64,000 nt of DNA from JAGDMJ01 sp963809695 (GTDB lineage Bacteria; Bacteroidota; Ignavibacteria; UBA10030; UBA6906), in assembly GCA_963809695.1 (NCBI GenBank), contig CAWEKI010000008.1:372001-436000 (forward strand), written 5' to 3'. The position numbers and the translations under genes are program-made. The notes beneath the pieces were generated by a model. That model was not told the origin of the DNA, searched no databases, and worked only from the letters and a program-made list of their open reading frames with translations. Of the stretch, positions 15,546 through 24,375 are shown in pieces (the first letter of the stretch is position 1; every line of letters starts with the position of its first letter).

Positions 15546-16904
15546 ATGTCCCGCAGAATTCTCGTCATTGGAGGATTGGCGGCCGGCCCGAGCGCAGCCA
15601 GCAAAGCTGCACGGGTCGATTCCGGGGCCGAGGTCGTCCTCTTTGAGCAGGGGCAGTATATTTCGTATGGGATCTGTGAGATACCATACTACATTGCGGG
15701 CGATCTGCCCGCCAACGCCCTTGTGGCCTATACCCCCGCACAATTGAAACAGGCGAAGCGAGTGGATGCACGGATCCTTCATCGCGTTGAGGAGATCCTG
15801 CCGCGCGATCGGAGCATCCGGGTACGTGACACAAGTACGGGGACCGTCCACATCGAGCGGTATGACAGGCTCGTCATCGCCACGGGCTCGCATCCCCGCT
15901 TGCTCGGGCTTGCAGGAGAAGACGCGACGAATGTGTTCCACGTCAAGTCTCTGGATGATGGGCTGCGCATCAAGTCCTTCATCGAGGCGGAAAAACCTTC
16001 CAGGGCGGTCATCGTTGGAGGCGGGTATATCGGCATCGAGATGGCCGATGCGTTGCGTACCCGGGGGCTCGATGTGACCCTGCTGCACCAGTACGATCTG
16101 CCGATGTCCGGGCTGGAACTTCTCACCAGGCAGGAAGTGCTCAGGGTGTTGGTTGCCAACGGGGTCCAATTTGTCGGCGGGGCTCCGCCGGTGCGATTGT
16201 TGGTGGAACGCGAACGGGTGCGACGGGTCGATACGGCACAGGGCAATCATGACACTGATCTCGTCATCATCGCGGTCGGCGTGGAACCGGAGACCTCTCT
16301 CGCGAAACGGGCAGGGATCAGGCTGGGCGAAACGGGAGGCATCGTCACCGATCTGCGACAGCAGACATCGGCAAGCGATATCTTCGCCGCGGGTGATTGC
16401 TGTGAGGTGAAAAACCTGATCAGCAACCGGAGAATCTACCTTCCGCTTGCGACACTTGCCAGCAAGCAGGGATGGGTGGCGGGCGAGAATGCGGCTGGCG
16501 GGCAAGCACGCTTCTCCGGGGCCATCCGTGCAACCGCTGTCCGGGCCTTCACGATGGAAGTGGCACATGTCGGGCTGGGGAGCGACGAGGCGAAGCTGGC
16601 CCGGTTTGATGTTGCGGTCGAGACGATCGTCGGTTGGTCGCGCGTCGCTAGCATGCCCGGAAGTCGGAAAGTGACGGTCACGCTCATTGCAGACCGGCGA
16701 TCCCGGCGGCTGCTCGGGGCAAATCTGTTTGGTGAAGAAGGGGCCGTGCTCCGAGCCAATACCCTCGCCGTGGGAATCCAGCAAGGCCTGACCGTGGACG
16801 ACATGCAACAGTGGGACCTGGCGTATTCCCCGCCGTTCACGCCCCTCTGGGACCCGATCCTGATTGCGGGAAATGCCCTCCAGAAAAAAATGTTCAAGAA
16901 ATGA
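15546..16904 (+). CDS. FAD-dependent pyridine nucleotide-disulfide oxidoreductase (CoA-disulfide reductase/NADH oxidase type)
   Basis: The 452-aa protein has an N-terminal FAD-binding Rossmann motif (ILVIGGLAAGPSAA), the single redox Cys44 in ISYGICEIPYYIAG that marks CoADR/Nox enzymes, an NADH-binding GGGYIGIEMA, the second FAD motif SDIFAAGDCCEV, and a dimerisation domain (FTMEVAHVGLG, GANLFGEEG). One active-site Cys separates it from lipoamide dehydrogenases. It probably reduces a CoA-type or related disulfide, or oxygen, with NADH. ATG 15546 is chosen; GTG 15537 is in frame but overlaps der. The stop overlaps the start of upp. Confidence 0.85.
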   Translation: MSRRILVIGGLAAGPSAASKAARVDSGAEVVLFEQGQYISYGICEIPYYIAGDLPANALVAYTPAQLKQAKRVDARILHRVEEILPRDRSIRVRDTSTGTVHIERYDRLVIATGSHPRLLGLAGEDATNVFHVKSLDDGLRIKSFIEAEKPSRAVIVGGGYIGIEMADALRTRGLDVTLLHQYDLPMSGLELLTRQEVLRVLVANGVQFVGGAPPVRLLVERERVRRVDTAQGNHDTDLVIIAVGVEPETSLAKRAGIRLGETGGIVTDLRQQTSASDIFAAGDCCEVKNLISNRRIYLPLATLASKQGWVAGENAAGGQARFSGAIRATAVRAFTMEVAHVGLGSDEAKLARFDVAVETIVGWSRVASMPGSRKVTVTLIADRRSRRLLGANLFGEEGAVLRANTLAVGIQQGLTVDDMQQWDLAYSPPFTPLWDPILIAGNALQKKMFKK

Positions 16905-17527
16905 AAAACCTTACCATCATCGATCATCCAGTGATCAAGCGCGATCTCACGATCCTGCGCGATCGGTCCACGGAAAATGACCTGTTCCGTACTACGCTCC
17001 GGCGCATCTCTGCCGTGATGGCGTTTGAGGTGACCCGGGATCTCGCGCTGCGACCGGTGCCTGTCCGGACTCCGTTGGAGAAGACGCAGGGATTCGAGCT
17101 GGCGGAAGACGTCGTCATTGTGCCGGTGCTCCGCGCCGGACTGGGTCTGGTGGACGGCTTTCTGGATCTCTTGCCGCAGGCGCGCGTCGGGCACGTAGGG
17201 TTGTATAGAAACGAATTGACGCTGGAGCCAGTGGACTATTATTCCAAGTTTCCCAGATCGGTGAACAGAAGTCTAGTCCTGCTTCTGGATCCGATGCTGG
17301 CCACGGGAGGGAGCGGTGTCTCGGCGATCACGTTTCTCAAGAGGAAAGGGGCAAAGCGGATCCGTTTTGTCACTCTCCTGGCTGCCCCCGAAGGAGTGCG
17401 CCGGGTAACACGCGCCCATCCTGACGTGCGGATTTTTTCGACCGTCCTCGACCGCCAGTTGAACGAACATGGATATATCCTGCCCGGGTTGGGGGACGCG
17501 GGGGATAGGATATTTGGGACAGACTGA
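16901..17527 (+). CDS. upp: uracil phosphoribosyltransferase
   Basis: The 208-aa enzyme converts uracil and PRPP to UMP in pyrimidine salvage. Visible are RDRSTENDLFR near the N-terminus, VPVLRAGLGLVDGFL, the PRPP-binding loop LLLDPMLATGGSG, and the C-terminal uracil-binding region LNEHGYILPGLGDAGDRIFG, which is diagnostic of UPRT. The ATG overlaps the preceding stop (ATGA), which fits translational coupling. A longer in-frame reading from 16811 lies inside the upstream gene and is rejected. Confidence 0.96.
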   Translation: MKNLTIIDHPVIKRDLTILRDRSTENDLFRTTLRRISAVMAFEVTRDLALRPVPVRTPLEKTQGFELAEDVVIVPVLRAGLGLVDGFLDLLPQARVGHVGLYRNELTLEPVDYYSKFPRSVNRSLVLLLDPMLATGGSGVSAITFLKRKGAKRIRFVTLLAAPEGVRRVTRAHPDVRIFSTVLDRQLNEHGYILPGLGDAGDRIFGTD

Positions 17528-17562
17528 GCAAAGGCACGCACCTGACCAGCTTCATCATCGCC

Positions 17563-17591
17563 TTGACATTCCCTCCATATGGCCCTATATT
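17563..17591 (+). promoter_or_regulatory. strong sigma70-type promoter upstream of rel
   Basis: TTGACA (17563-17568), exact 17-nt spacer and TATATT (17586-17591). Transcription near 17598 gives a leader of about 65 nt before rel. Confidence 0.75.
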
Positions 17592-17664
17592 TCTTACGGT
17601 TAGCGCCTTTTGCATCGAACCCGTTCTTGCCCGTGCGTGTTAGATAGAGTAGCAGCGCACAACT

Positions 17665-19851
17665 ATGACAAATCCGAAGTACAAAAAGAAACTTGAAGAT
17701 CTGCTCGCTGTTTGCCAGAAGAATCTGCCGCGGGTAGATGAGAGCCTGATCCGCCGCGCGTTTGAATTTGGTTTCAATGCGCACCGGCATAATATTCGCG
17801 CCTCGGGGGAGCCGTTCTTTGAGCATCCCTATGAAGTCGCCCGCATCGTCGCCAAGGAGATCCCGCTGGACGACGTCTCGGTGGCAAGCGCCCTTTTGCA
17901 TGACGTGGCTGAGGATACAGAATACCAGATCAAGGATATCCGGGAAGAGTTCGGTGACACCGTGGCCGACATTGTGGACGGTGCCACGAAGATCTCCGAT
18001 ATTTTCAAGAGCCACGACGTCACCCAGGCCGAGAGCTACCGCAAGATGCTGCTCTCCATGGTCAACGACATCCGGGTGATGCTTGTGAAATTTGCCGACC
18101 GTCTGCACAACATGCGAACCCTCGAATATCTTCCGCCCGACAAGCAGAAACGGCTGGCCAAGGAAACCCTCGACATCTACGCACCGTTCGCGCACAGATT
18201 TGGGCTTGCCAATATCAAGTGGGAGCTTGAGGATCTGTCGTTCAAGTACCTGTACCGTGATGCCTATGACACCATAGCGCATAATCTGAAGTCCCGCAGG
18301 CGTGAACGCGAGCACTATATCCGGCGCTTCGTCCAGCCGATCGAAAAGCGGTTGAAGGATGACGGCTTCAAATTCGAGATCAGCGGCCGCCCGAAACACC
18401 TGTACAGCATTTACAACAAGATGCTGAAACGGAGCAAGCCGCTGGACGAGATCTACGATCTCTTTGCCATCCGCATCATCCTGGACACGGACGACAGCAA
18501 CGACTGTTTCGCGGTCTATGGAACAGTCGCCGATATCTACATCCCGAATCCCGAACGGTTCAAGAATTACATTTCCGTTCCGAAGAAGAACGGATACCAG
18601 TCCATCCACACGACCGTTGTCGGGCCGGAGGGGAAGATGGTCGAGGTGCAGATCCGGACCCGCGCGATGCACGAAGTTGCGGAGAAGGGTATCGCGGCGC
18701 ACTGGATGTACAAAGAGGGAAATTCGGCCATTGATGAGGAGCTGGCGAACTGGGTGAACTGGGTGCGCGACATTTTTGAAAGCTCCTCCGAGGGGCAGGT
18801 CCCGGCCGCGCAACTGATGGAGAGCTTCAAGTTGAATCTCTATCAGGATGAGATCTACGTGTTCACGCCGAAAGGGGATCTCAAGATCCTTCCCACAGGT
18901 TCGACGCCCATCGATTTCGGCTATGAGATCCACTCGAAAGTCGGGGACCACTGCATTGCCGCCAAGGTGAACGGACGGATCATGCCTCTGGATTCGCCGT
19001 TGAAAAGCGGTGATCAGGTGGAGATCCTGACGTCGAAGAACCAGACGCCGAATCCGGATTGGGAAAAATTCGCGGTGACCCACAAGGCGAAGTCTCACAT
19101 CCGCCGCTGGATCAAGGAAGAGCAGCGCAAAGCCATCGAAGAAGGGCGCGAGATCTGGGAGAAACGGGTCAAGAAAGCAAAGCTCACCATCAACGACGAC
19201 GACCTGGTCACGTTCCTGCACGAGAAGAAGGTGGAGAATATTTCTGCGTTCTACGTGGCTTTGCGGCAGGAGAAGATCAACCCCGACGAGATCATCGCGA
19301 TGATCCAGGAGGAACAGAAACATCCTCAGGCAGTGGTCACGGAAGAAGGGAAGATCGACGGATTGTTCAACCGCTTCATCAGTACCGCCCGGGGGACCGG
19401 TTCCGGCATCGTGCTGAACGGGACGCATGACAACTTCATGCACAACTACGCGAAGTGTTGCCAGCCGATTCCCGGGGACGAGGTCGTCGGGTTCGTCACG
19501 ATAGGGGAAGGAATCAAGATTCACCGCCGGTCATGCAGGAATATCCGCCTGATGATGCAGCTCGAACGCAGCAGGATCGTCGAAGTGAGCTGGCCAACGG
19601 AGAACACCGTGACGTTCGTGGCCGGAGTCAAGATCTCGGGAGACGACCGGCACGGAATGCTGAACGACGTCACCCACGCGATCTCGTCGTTCATGAACAC
19701 CAACATTCGAAGCGTCAATATTGATTCGGAAAGCGGAACCTTTCAAGGGACGTTCATCGTGAACGTACGGGACACGGAGCACCTGAACCGGATCCTGGAG
19801 AAGCTGCGGAAGATCAAAGGAGTGAAGAGTGCCGAGCGGTTCGAGGAGTAA
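17665..19851 (+). CDS. rel: RelA/SpoT-type bifunctional (p)ppGpp synthetase/hydrolase
   Basis: The 728-aa protein has the complete Rel architecture. The HD hydrolase domain shows LLHDVAEDTEYQ and DRLHNMRTLEY. The synthetase domain shows GRPKHLYSIYNKM, LFAIRII and NGYQSIHTTV. Then come a TGS domain (IYVFTPKGDLKILPTGSTPI), a helical region, a CCxPIPGDE/HRRSC metal-type motif and a C-terminal ACT domain. The active-looking HD residues indicate that it can both make and degrade the alarmone. The loop usually written RxKD reads RFKN here, a small departure. It has its own promoter and probably carries ruvX with it. Confidence 0.96.
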   Translation: MTNPKYKKKLEDLLAVCQKNLPRVDESLIRRAFEFGFNAHRHNIRASGEPFFEHPYEVARIVAKEIPLDDVSVASALLHDVAEDTEYQIKDIREEFGDTVADIVDGATKISDIFKSHDVTQAESYRKMLLSMVNDIRVMLVKFADRLHNMRTLEYLPPDKQKRLAKETLDIYAPFAHRFGLANIKWELEDLSFKYLYRDAYDTIAHNLKSRRREREHYIRRFVQPIEKRLKDDGFKFEISGRPKHLYSIYNKMLKRSKPLDEIYDLFAIRIILDTDDSNDCFAVYGTVADIYIPNPERFKNYISVPKKNGYQSIHTTVVGPEGKMVEVQIRTRAMHEVAEKGIAAHWMYKEGNSAIDEELANWVNWVRDIFESSSEGQVPAAQLMESFKLNLYQDEIYVFTPKGDLKILPTGSTPIDFGYEIHSKVGDHCIAAKVNGRIMPLDSPLKSGDQVEILTSKNQTPNPDWEKFAVTHKAKSHIRRWIKEEQRKAIEEGREIWEKRVKKAKLTINDDDLVTFLHEKKVENISAFYVALRQEKINPDEIIAMIQEEQKHPQAVVTEEGKIDGLFNRFISTARGTGSGIVLNGTHDNFMHNYAKCCQPIPGDEVVGFVTIGEGIKIHRRSCRNIRLMMQLERSRIVEVSWPTENTVTFVAGVKISGDDRHGMLNDVTHAISSFMNTNIRSVNIDSESGTFQGTFIVNVRDTEHLNRILEKLRKIKGVKSAERFEE

Positions 19852-19853
19852 GG

Positions 19854-20405
19854 GTGCATGAGGACACGAACGACTGTGAGTTTATGAACGAATCCAGAAC
19901 CGTTGGTCCTGTCGCGCGCCCTGAACAGGAGGGCGCGTCTTCACCCGTGCAGGACGTTCCCGCCACGGGAGGGCGGATCCTCGGGATTGATTACGGCTCG
20001 AGGCGCGTGGGAGTCGCTCTGAGCGATCCGCTCGGCATCATCGCCGGCGGCGCAGGGACCCTGGCAAACGATGCGTCTTTGCTGGATCGCCTGGCGGAGA
20101 TCGTGCGAGTCCAGGAGGTGGTGCGTGTGGTGGTGGGTATGCCATATGCCCCGGATGGTGGCAAAGGGGGAAAGGCATCAGAGGTTGAGGCGTTCATCGA
20201 GAAGCTCCGCGGGCATGTGCGCGTCGTGATCGACACCTGGGACGAAAGCTTCACGTCGGTGGACGCGCAGCGGGCGTTCATCGAAACAGGCATGAAACGA
20301 AAAAAGCGAAGGCAGAAACCGCGGGTCGATGAGATGGCTGCGCGTCTAATGCTTCAGGAGTATCTCAACCATCACGACACCGGACGGAACGGCAAGCGAA
20401 AGTAA
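19854..20405 (+). CDS. ruvX: RuvX/YqgF-family RNase H-like nuclease
   Basis: The 183-aa product has a YqgF fold: ILGIDYGSRRVGVALSD (first catalytic Asp), VVVGMPYAPDGGKGGKA, WDESFTSVDAQRAF and RVDEMAARLMLQEYL (last Asp-type residue). Family members act in pre-16S rRNA maturation and were first described as putative Holliday-junction resolvases. The N-terminus is longer than usual by about 40 residues of low-complexity sequence; ATG 19884 (after GTGAG) would remove ten of these. GTG 19854 sits two bases after the rel stop with GAGGAG and AAGG just upstream. Confidence 0.88.
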   Translation: MHEDTNDCEFMNESRTVGPVARPEQEGASSPVQDVPATGGRILGIDYGSRRVGVALSDPLGIIAGGAGTLANDASLLDRLAEIVRVQEVVRVVVGMPYAPDGGKGGKASEVEAFIEKLRGHVRVVIDTWDESFTSVDAQRAFIETGMKRKKRRQKPRVDEMAARLMLQEYLNHHDTGRNGKRK

Positions 20406-20445
20406 CGCTGCAGGGCAGCCATCGTGGACTCTCCTGGGCTGGATC

Positions 20446-21240
20446 ATGGGGCACAAGCTGAGGAGTGTGCTGCTCCTTGTGCTGATGATTGTGGTCGTGG
20501 AGATGGCCACGATTCCCTGGTTTAGCGTTGCCGGCCTGAAGAAGGGGAACCCGGGGACCACAGCGCTCATGAAACAGCGGATGGACGAGGCCCGGGAGGA
20601 GGGGAAGACGTTGAGGATCGCGCAGCGCTGGATTCCGCTCTCGAGGCTTCCGCGCCACGTGATCGATGCGGTGATCGTCGCCGAAGACGGCACCTTTTTC
20701 ACGCACTCCGGGGTTGATTGGTTTGAGGTGCAGGAATCGATCGGGAAAAACGTGCGTGAAGGCCGGGCAGCGCGCGGAGCGAGCACCATTACGCAGCAGC
20801 TCGCGAAGAACCTGTATCTCTCCACGTCCAAGGACCCGGTGCGGAAACTGAAGGAACTGATCATCACGCTGCTGCTGGAGCACCAGCTTGGCAAGAACAG
20901 GATACTCGAGTTGTATTTGAACGTGATCGAGTGGGGGAGAGGCATCTTCGGTATTGAGGCCGCCTCGCACGCATATTTCGGGAAGAGCGCCAGCGGCCTC
21001 TCGCTGGACGAGGCGCTCCGGCTTGCAGCGGTCATCCCGAGCCCGCTGCGTCACCTGCCGGATACCGATACCCGCTACGTGATGCGCAGAAAGGCAATAA
21101 TCCTGCGGCGGCTGACAGCCCGCTACGCAGATGAATACTCACCACAGAAGGAGGACTCATCAAGCCAGTCCCTCAACGAAGTGCCGGACGATACGACGAC
21201 GGATACCACGGATATTGACGAGGGTGACAATGGACTATAA
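20446..21240 (+). CDS. mtgA: monofunctional biosynthetic peptidoglycan transglycosylase (GT51)
   Basis: The 264-aa protein has one N-terminal membrane anchor (LRSVLLLVLMIVVVEMATIP) and a GT51 domain: VIVAEDGTFFTHSGVDW (catalytic Glu), RGASTITQQLAKNLYL, KLKELIITLLLEHQLGKNRILELYLN and AAVIPSPLRHLP. These are the standard motifs for polymerising lipid II. No transpeptidase domain is present. The last 40 residues are charged and disordered, and the reading frame overlaps the next gene by 11 bp. Confidence 0.93.
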   Translation: MGHKLRSVLLLVLMIVVVEMATIPWFSVAGLKKGNPGTTALMKQRMDEAREEGKTLRIAQRWIPLSRLPRHVIDAVIVAEDGTFFTHSGVDWFEVQESIGKNVREGRAARGASTITQQLAKNLYLSTSKDPVRKLKELIITLLLEHQLGKNRILELYLNVIEWGRGIFGIEAASHAYFGKSASGLSLDEALRLAAVIPSPLRHLPDTDTRYVMRRKAIILRRLTARYADEYSPQKEDSSSQSLNEVPDDTTTDTTDIDEGDNGL

Positions 21241-21901
21241 AGATGTTAACCACCTTATCGACGAGGGCGAGGGTTTTGAGGTCGAATTCAAGCGAAAGGT
21301 ATCGACTCCCGAAAAAATCGCGCGCGCGATGATCGCGTTCGCGAACACCCGGGGAGGACATATTCTCTTTGGCGTTGATGACGATGGCTCCATCGTCGGC
21401 GTCGAGAGCGAGAAGAGCGAAGTTGACCTGATTCAGGAAGCCGGATCCTTGTACTGCCTTCCCGAGATCAACCCGCTGATCGACATCGTCCCTTTTGACG
21501 GCAAAGACGTGATTGTCGCCTACGTGGAAGAGAGCGGGGACAAACCGCATTACTTCACCGGCAACAGCAACGGCCAGACGGAAGCCGAAGATGAGACGAA
21601 GGTGTTCATCCGCGTGAACGACAAGACCATGATGGCGAGCAAGGAGGTCGTACGGGTCCTCCGCGACCAGCGCCCGGATGCTCCGCCTATGCAGATCGAG
21701 ATCGGCGAGAACGAGAAGAGGTTGTTCACGTATCTGGACGCGCACGAGCGGATCACCGCCAAGGAGTTCAGCAGCCTGGTCAATATCTCCGAGCAGCGCG
21801 CCTCTCGCATCCTGGTATCACTTGTCCGGGCGGGTGTGGTGCGGATCCACACGCTGGAGAAGCGGGACTTCTTCACACTTGCATACGACATTGCCAGCTA
21901 A
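21230..21901 (+). CDS. AlbA_2/Schlafen-type putative ATP- or nucleic-acid-binding protein
   Basis: ATG 21230 follows GGGTG and overlaps the end of mtgA; the longer in-frame reading from 21131 lies inside mtgA. The 223-aa protein shows the AlbA_2 (divergent AAA-4) signature: EGFEVEFKRK, IARAMIAFANTRGGHILFGVDDDG and PLIDIVPFDGKDVIVAYVEES. A C-terminal winged-helix segment (about 155-220: LFTYLDAHERITAKEFSSLV, then SEQRASRILVSLVRAGVV) follows. Such proteins are often called transcriptional regulators, with limited proof. Its stop overlaps the stop of the convergent TrmH-family gene by 4 bp. Confidence 0.8.
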   Translation: MDYKDVNHLIDEGEGFEVEFKRKVSTPEKIARAMIAFANTRGGHILFGVDDDGSIVGVESEKSEVDLIQEAGSLYCLPEINPLIDIVPFDGKDVIVAYVEESGDKPHYFTGNSNGQTEAEDETKVFIRVNDKTMMASKEVVRVLRDQRPDAPPMQIEIGENEKRLFTYLDAHERITAKEFSSLVNISEQRASRILVSLVRAGVVRIHTLEKRDFFTLAYDIAS

Positions 21902-22446
21902 GGAATTTGGTCGCTTTCCTTCCAGATTCTGACCAACTCGAAGATGGCGATCCCGTATGCCACTGCCGCGTTCAGTGAGTGTTTGGTGCCGAACATGGGG
22001 ATCTCGAGCGCCATGTCGGCAGCCGCGACCACGGCGGGAGAAATCCCGGTCAATTCGTTGCCCACGACGAGACAGACCGGAAAGTCCGAGGGCCTGATAC
22101 GGTAGTAGGGCACGCTCCGTGTGGTCTGCTCAAGGACGCAGATGCGGGCGCCCGCTTCCCGGGCGGCGCGAGCGGCATCGAGGGGATTGGGGAAATGCAA
22201 CCACGGAACCGTCTCTGTTGCCCCCAGAGCGGTCTTTTCAATTTCCTGCCTCGGCGGCTTCGGTGTGTACCCCGTAAGATAGAGGTGCCTGATACACGCC
22301 CCGTCGGACGTCCGGAAGATCGACCCGACATTGTAAAGACTTCTGACATTGTCGAGCATGCCGATGATGGGGAGACGCTTGGCATTGACCAGCCCCTCTT
22401 TAGGCATCCTCTGGGCGGCGATTTCTTCGGTGCGGAGCTTGCGCAT
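21898..22446 (-). CDS. TrmH-family (SpoU) RNA 2'-O-methyltransferase
   Basis: The 182-aa protein contains the SPOUT knot motifs: LDNVRSLYNVGSIFRTSDG (motif 1, with the conserved Asn and Arg), LVVGNELTGIS (motif 2) and IPMFGTKHSLNAAVAYGIAIFE (motif 3). It lacks the N-terminal substrate-binding extension of RlmB, so it is nearer to TrmH- or TrmL-like small SPOUT enzymes; the exact RNA target cannot be given. A promoter -10 ends six bases before ATG without SD, again suggesting a leaderless mRNA. Confidence 0.9.
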   Translation of the reverse strand: MRKLRTEEIAAQRMPKEGLVNAKRLPIIGMLDNVRSLYNVGSIFRTSDGACIRHLYLTGYTPKPPRQEIEKTALGATETVPWLHFPNPLDAARAAREAGARICVLEQTTRSVPYYRIRPSDFPVCLVVGNELTGISPAVVAAADMALEIPMFGTKHSLNAAVAYGIAIFELVRIWKESDQIP

Positions 22447-22452
22447 GACGGA

Positions 22453-22481
22453 AATTTACCCATTTTTGCCGAATTCTCCAA
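22453..22481 (-). promoter_or_regulatory. promoter for a leaderless TrmH-family mRNA
   Basis: Minus strand TTGGAG (22476-22481), 17-nt spacer, TAAATT (22453-22458), six bases (TCCGTC) and ATG at 22446. No ribosome site is visible. Confidence 0.6.
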
Positions 22482-22609
22482 GGGGGCTCAATATCTTCCA
22501 AGTGCCAGGCCCCAGGGAGCTTGGCGGCGGGGAAGTCATGATCCCTTCAAGTGTGGCCACGAAAATGCTCGGATCGGTCATGCGAACTCGAGCGGAAGTG
22601 AGTTGCTTT

Positions 22610-22638
22610 TTGCTTCTCAAAACGGGTTTTATTATATT
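22610..22638 (+). promoter_or_regulatory. promoter for cmk-ispH
   Basis: TTGCTT (22610-22615), 17-nt spacer, TATATT (22633-22638). The expected start near 22645 leaves about 18 nt before TTG 22663 and rules out the much longer upstream reading frame. Confidence 0.7.
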
Positions 22639-22662
22639 GTAAGTCCCCTGCAGAAGAGCCTT

Positions 22663-23355
22663 TTGAGCCAGAAATCAGTAGTTATTGCGATCGACGGGCC
22701 GGCGGCATCAGGAAAAAGCACGACAGCGAAACTTGTCGCCGAGCGCCTTGGTTTTTTACATTTAGACACCGGCGCCATGTACAGGGCGATGACCCTCAAG
22801 GTATTGCAGGAGGGTATTGACCCGCACAACAGCGGGAACGTCGCACGGCTGGTGACCTTGACGCACATCGAGCTCCGCAGGGAATCCGGCGGTATGCGTG
22901 TGTTTCTCGATGGGATGGATGTAACAGACGAGATCCGTTCTATCGAGGTCACGCGTGCTGTCAGCGCCATCAGCAGGCTGCGTGCGGTGCGCCAGGCGAT
23001 GGTGCGCGAGCAGCGAAGAATGGGAGAAGCAGGGAGCGTGGTGGCAGAAGGTAGAGACATCGGCACGGTCGTCTTCCCCCACGCAGATCTCAAGTTCTTT
23101 GTGATTGCAGGTATCGAAGCACGAGCCAGAAGACGCCAGAAGGAGCTCCGCCAGCAGGGCGTGGAAACGACCATTGGAGAGATCGAGCGTGCAATTCGGG
23201 AGCGGGATGCTCTTGACTCCTCGCGGGAAGAAAGCCCATTGCGGAAAGCGGCCGACGCGATCGAGCTGGACACCTCGGAGATGACCATCGAAGAGCAGGT
23301 CGAGATTGTCGTAGAGCATGTCCGCAGGCTGCAGAAGCGGGATGAGGCATCATGA
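22663..23355 (+). CDS. cmk: (d)CMP kinase
   Basis: The frame is open from 21979, but the part before about 22660 is antisense to the TrmH gene. The promoter at 22610-22638 and the conserved N-terminus point to TTG 22663 (SQKSVVIAIDGPAASGKST). The 230-aa enzyme phosphorylates CMP and dCMP. It has the P-loop GPAASGKST, LDTGAMYRAMTL, GRDIGTVVFPHADLKFFV, a lid with EARARRRQKEL, and ERDALDSSREESPL. The order cmk-ispH-rpsA is a common bacterial arrangement. The stop overlaps ispH by 4 bp. Confidence 0.93.
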   Translation: MSQKSVVIAIDGPAASGKSTTAKLVAERLGFLHLDTGAMYRAMTLKVLQEGIDPHNSGNVARLVTLTHIELRRESGGMRVFLDGMDVTDEIRSIEVTRAVSAISRLRAVRQAMVREQRRMGEAGSVVAEGRDIGTVVFPHADLKFFVIAGIEARARRRQKELRQQGVETTIGEIERAIRERDALDSSREESPLRKAADAIELDTSEMTIEEQVEIVVEHVRRLQKRDEAS

Positions 23356-24248
23356 TAGTGACGGTTGATCAGCATTCGGGTTTCTGCTGGGGTGTTGTCC
23401 GCACGGTGGAGATTGCCGAGCAGGAGATGGAGAACGACCGGGAGCTCTACTCGCTTGGTCCGATCATACACAACCCTGTGGAGATTGATCGTCTCCGCGA
23501 AAAGGGGCTGGAGGTGGTCGGGCAAGACGATTTCGAGAGAATCAAAGGACACAGGGTGTTGATCCGGGCGCATGGTGAGCCGCCGTCGACGTATGAGGCG
23601 GCCCGGGCGAGCGGCATCACGCTGATCGACGCCACCTGTCCGGTGGTCTCGAAAGTGCAGGAGCGAATGCGGAGGTTCTACGACAAGGGATACCAGGTCG
23701 TAATCTTCGGAAAGAAAGACCACGCCGAAGTGATCGGCCTGGTCGGGCACACGAACAACGAGGCCATTGTCATTCGCTCGGTGGAGGAGGCGATGCAGGT
23801 TGATCCCTCCCGGAAGACGGTCCTGTTCTCCCAGACCACTATGGACAAAGCGACGTTCTATGACATTGCGCGCGTCCTGAAGGAAAGGATCAGGGAGTTC
23901 GAGATCGGCACGTTCGAAGAGACGGCAATCGAATTCCACGCCAAAGACACGATCTGCGGGCAGGTGTCGGGGCGGGACAAGAAACTCCGGGAATTTGCCC
24001 GATCGAACGACGTGATGTTGTTTGTGGCCGGCAGAGATTCATCGAACGGGAAAGTCCTGTTTGAGATCTGCCGCCAGGAAAACCCGAAGACGCATTTCAT
24101 CGAGAAAGCTGCGGAAGTGTGTCAAGAGTGGTTCAAAGGAGCTGCGACCGTTGGCATCAGCGGCGCAACCTCGACCCCTCAATGGCTCATGGAAAGTGTC
24201 CGATCGTCCGTTGAAAAAATGTTTCCGTCATCTAATTCACAAACATAA
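23352..24248 (+). CDS. ispH: 4-hydroxy-3-methylbut-2-enyl diphosphate reductase
   Basis: The 298-aa enzyme catalyses the last MEP-pathway step, giving IPP and DMAPP. It has the conserved cluster cysteines in SGFCWGVVRTVEIAE, DATCPVV and DTICGQVSGR, plus GHTNNEA and GISGATSTPQWL, all typical of IspH. ATGA overlap with cmk indicates coupled translation. It shows that this organism makes isoprenoids by the non-mevalonate route. Confidence 0.96.
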   Translation: MIVTVDQHSGFCWGVVRTVEIAEQEMENDRELYSLGPIIHNPVEIDRLREKGLEVVGQDDFERIKGHRVLIRAHGEPPSTYEAARASGITLIDATCPVVSKVQERMRRFYDKGYQVVIFGKKDHAEVIGLVGHTNNEAIVIRSVEEAMQVDPSRKTVLFSQTTMDKATFYDIARVLKERIREFEIGTFEETAIEFHAKDTICGQVSGRDKKLREFARSNDVMLFVAGRDSSNGKVLFEICRQENPKTHFIEKAAEVCQEWFKGAATVGISGATSTPQWLMESVRSSVEKMFPSSNSQT

Positions 24249-24375
24249 CAACCACCAACCAGCAATTTCCTTTGCGCGGCAAGCTCACCACGATCCGATG
24301 ACGTCGGGATGAAGGAGCCCGGAAGGAAGGTCCCGTTCAAAGCCCGGGACGGTATGTCACACATCAGGAGGATGA

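Noticed and set aside
15456..16808. 450-codon minus-strand frame
   Set aside because: Antisense shadow of the FAD reductase gene.
17239..19524. 761-codon minus-strand frame
   Set aside because: It is a long shadow of rel caused by high GC; its composition is Leu/Asp/His-rich without domain motifs.
21979..22662. N-terminal extension of cmk by 228 codons
   Set aside because: This part is antisense to the TrmH gene and lies upstream of the cmk promoter.
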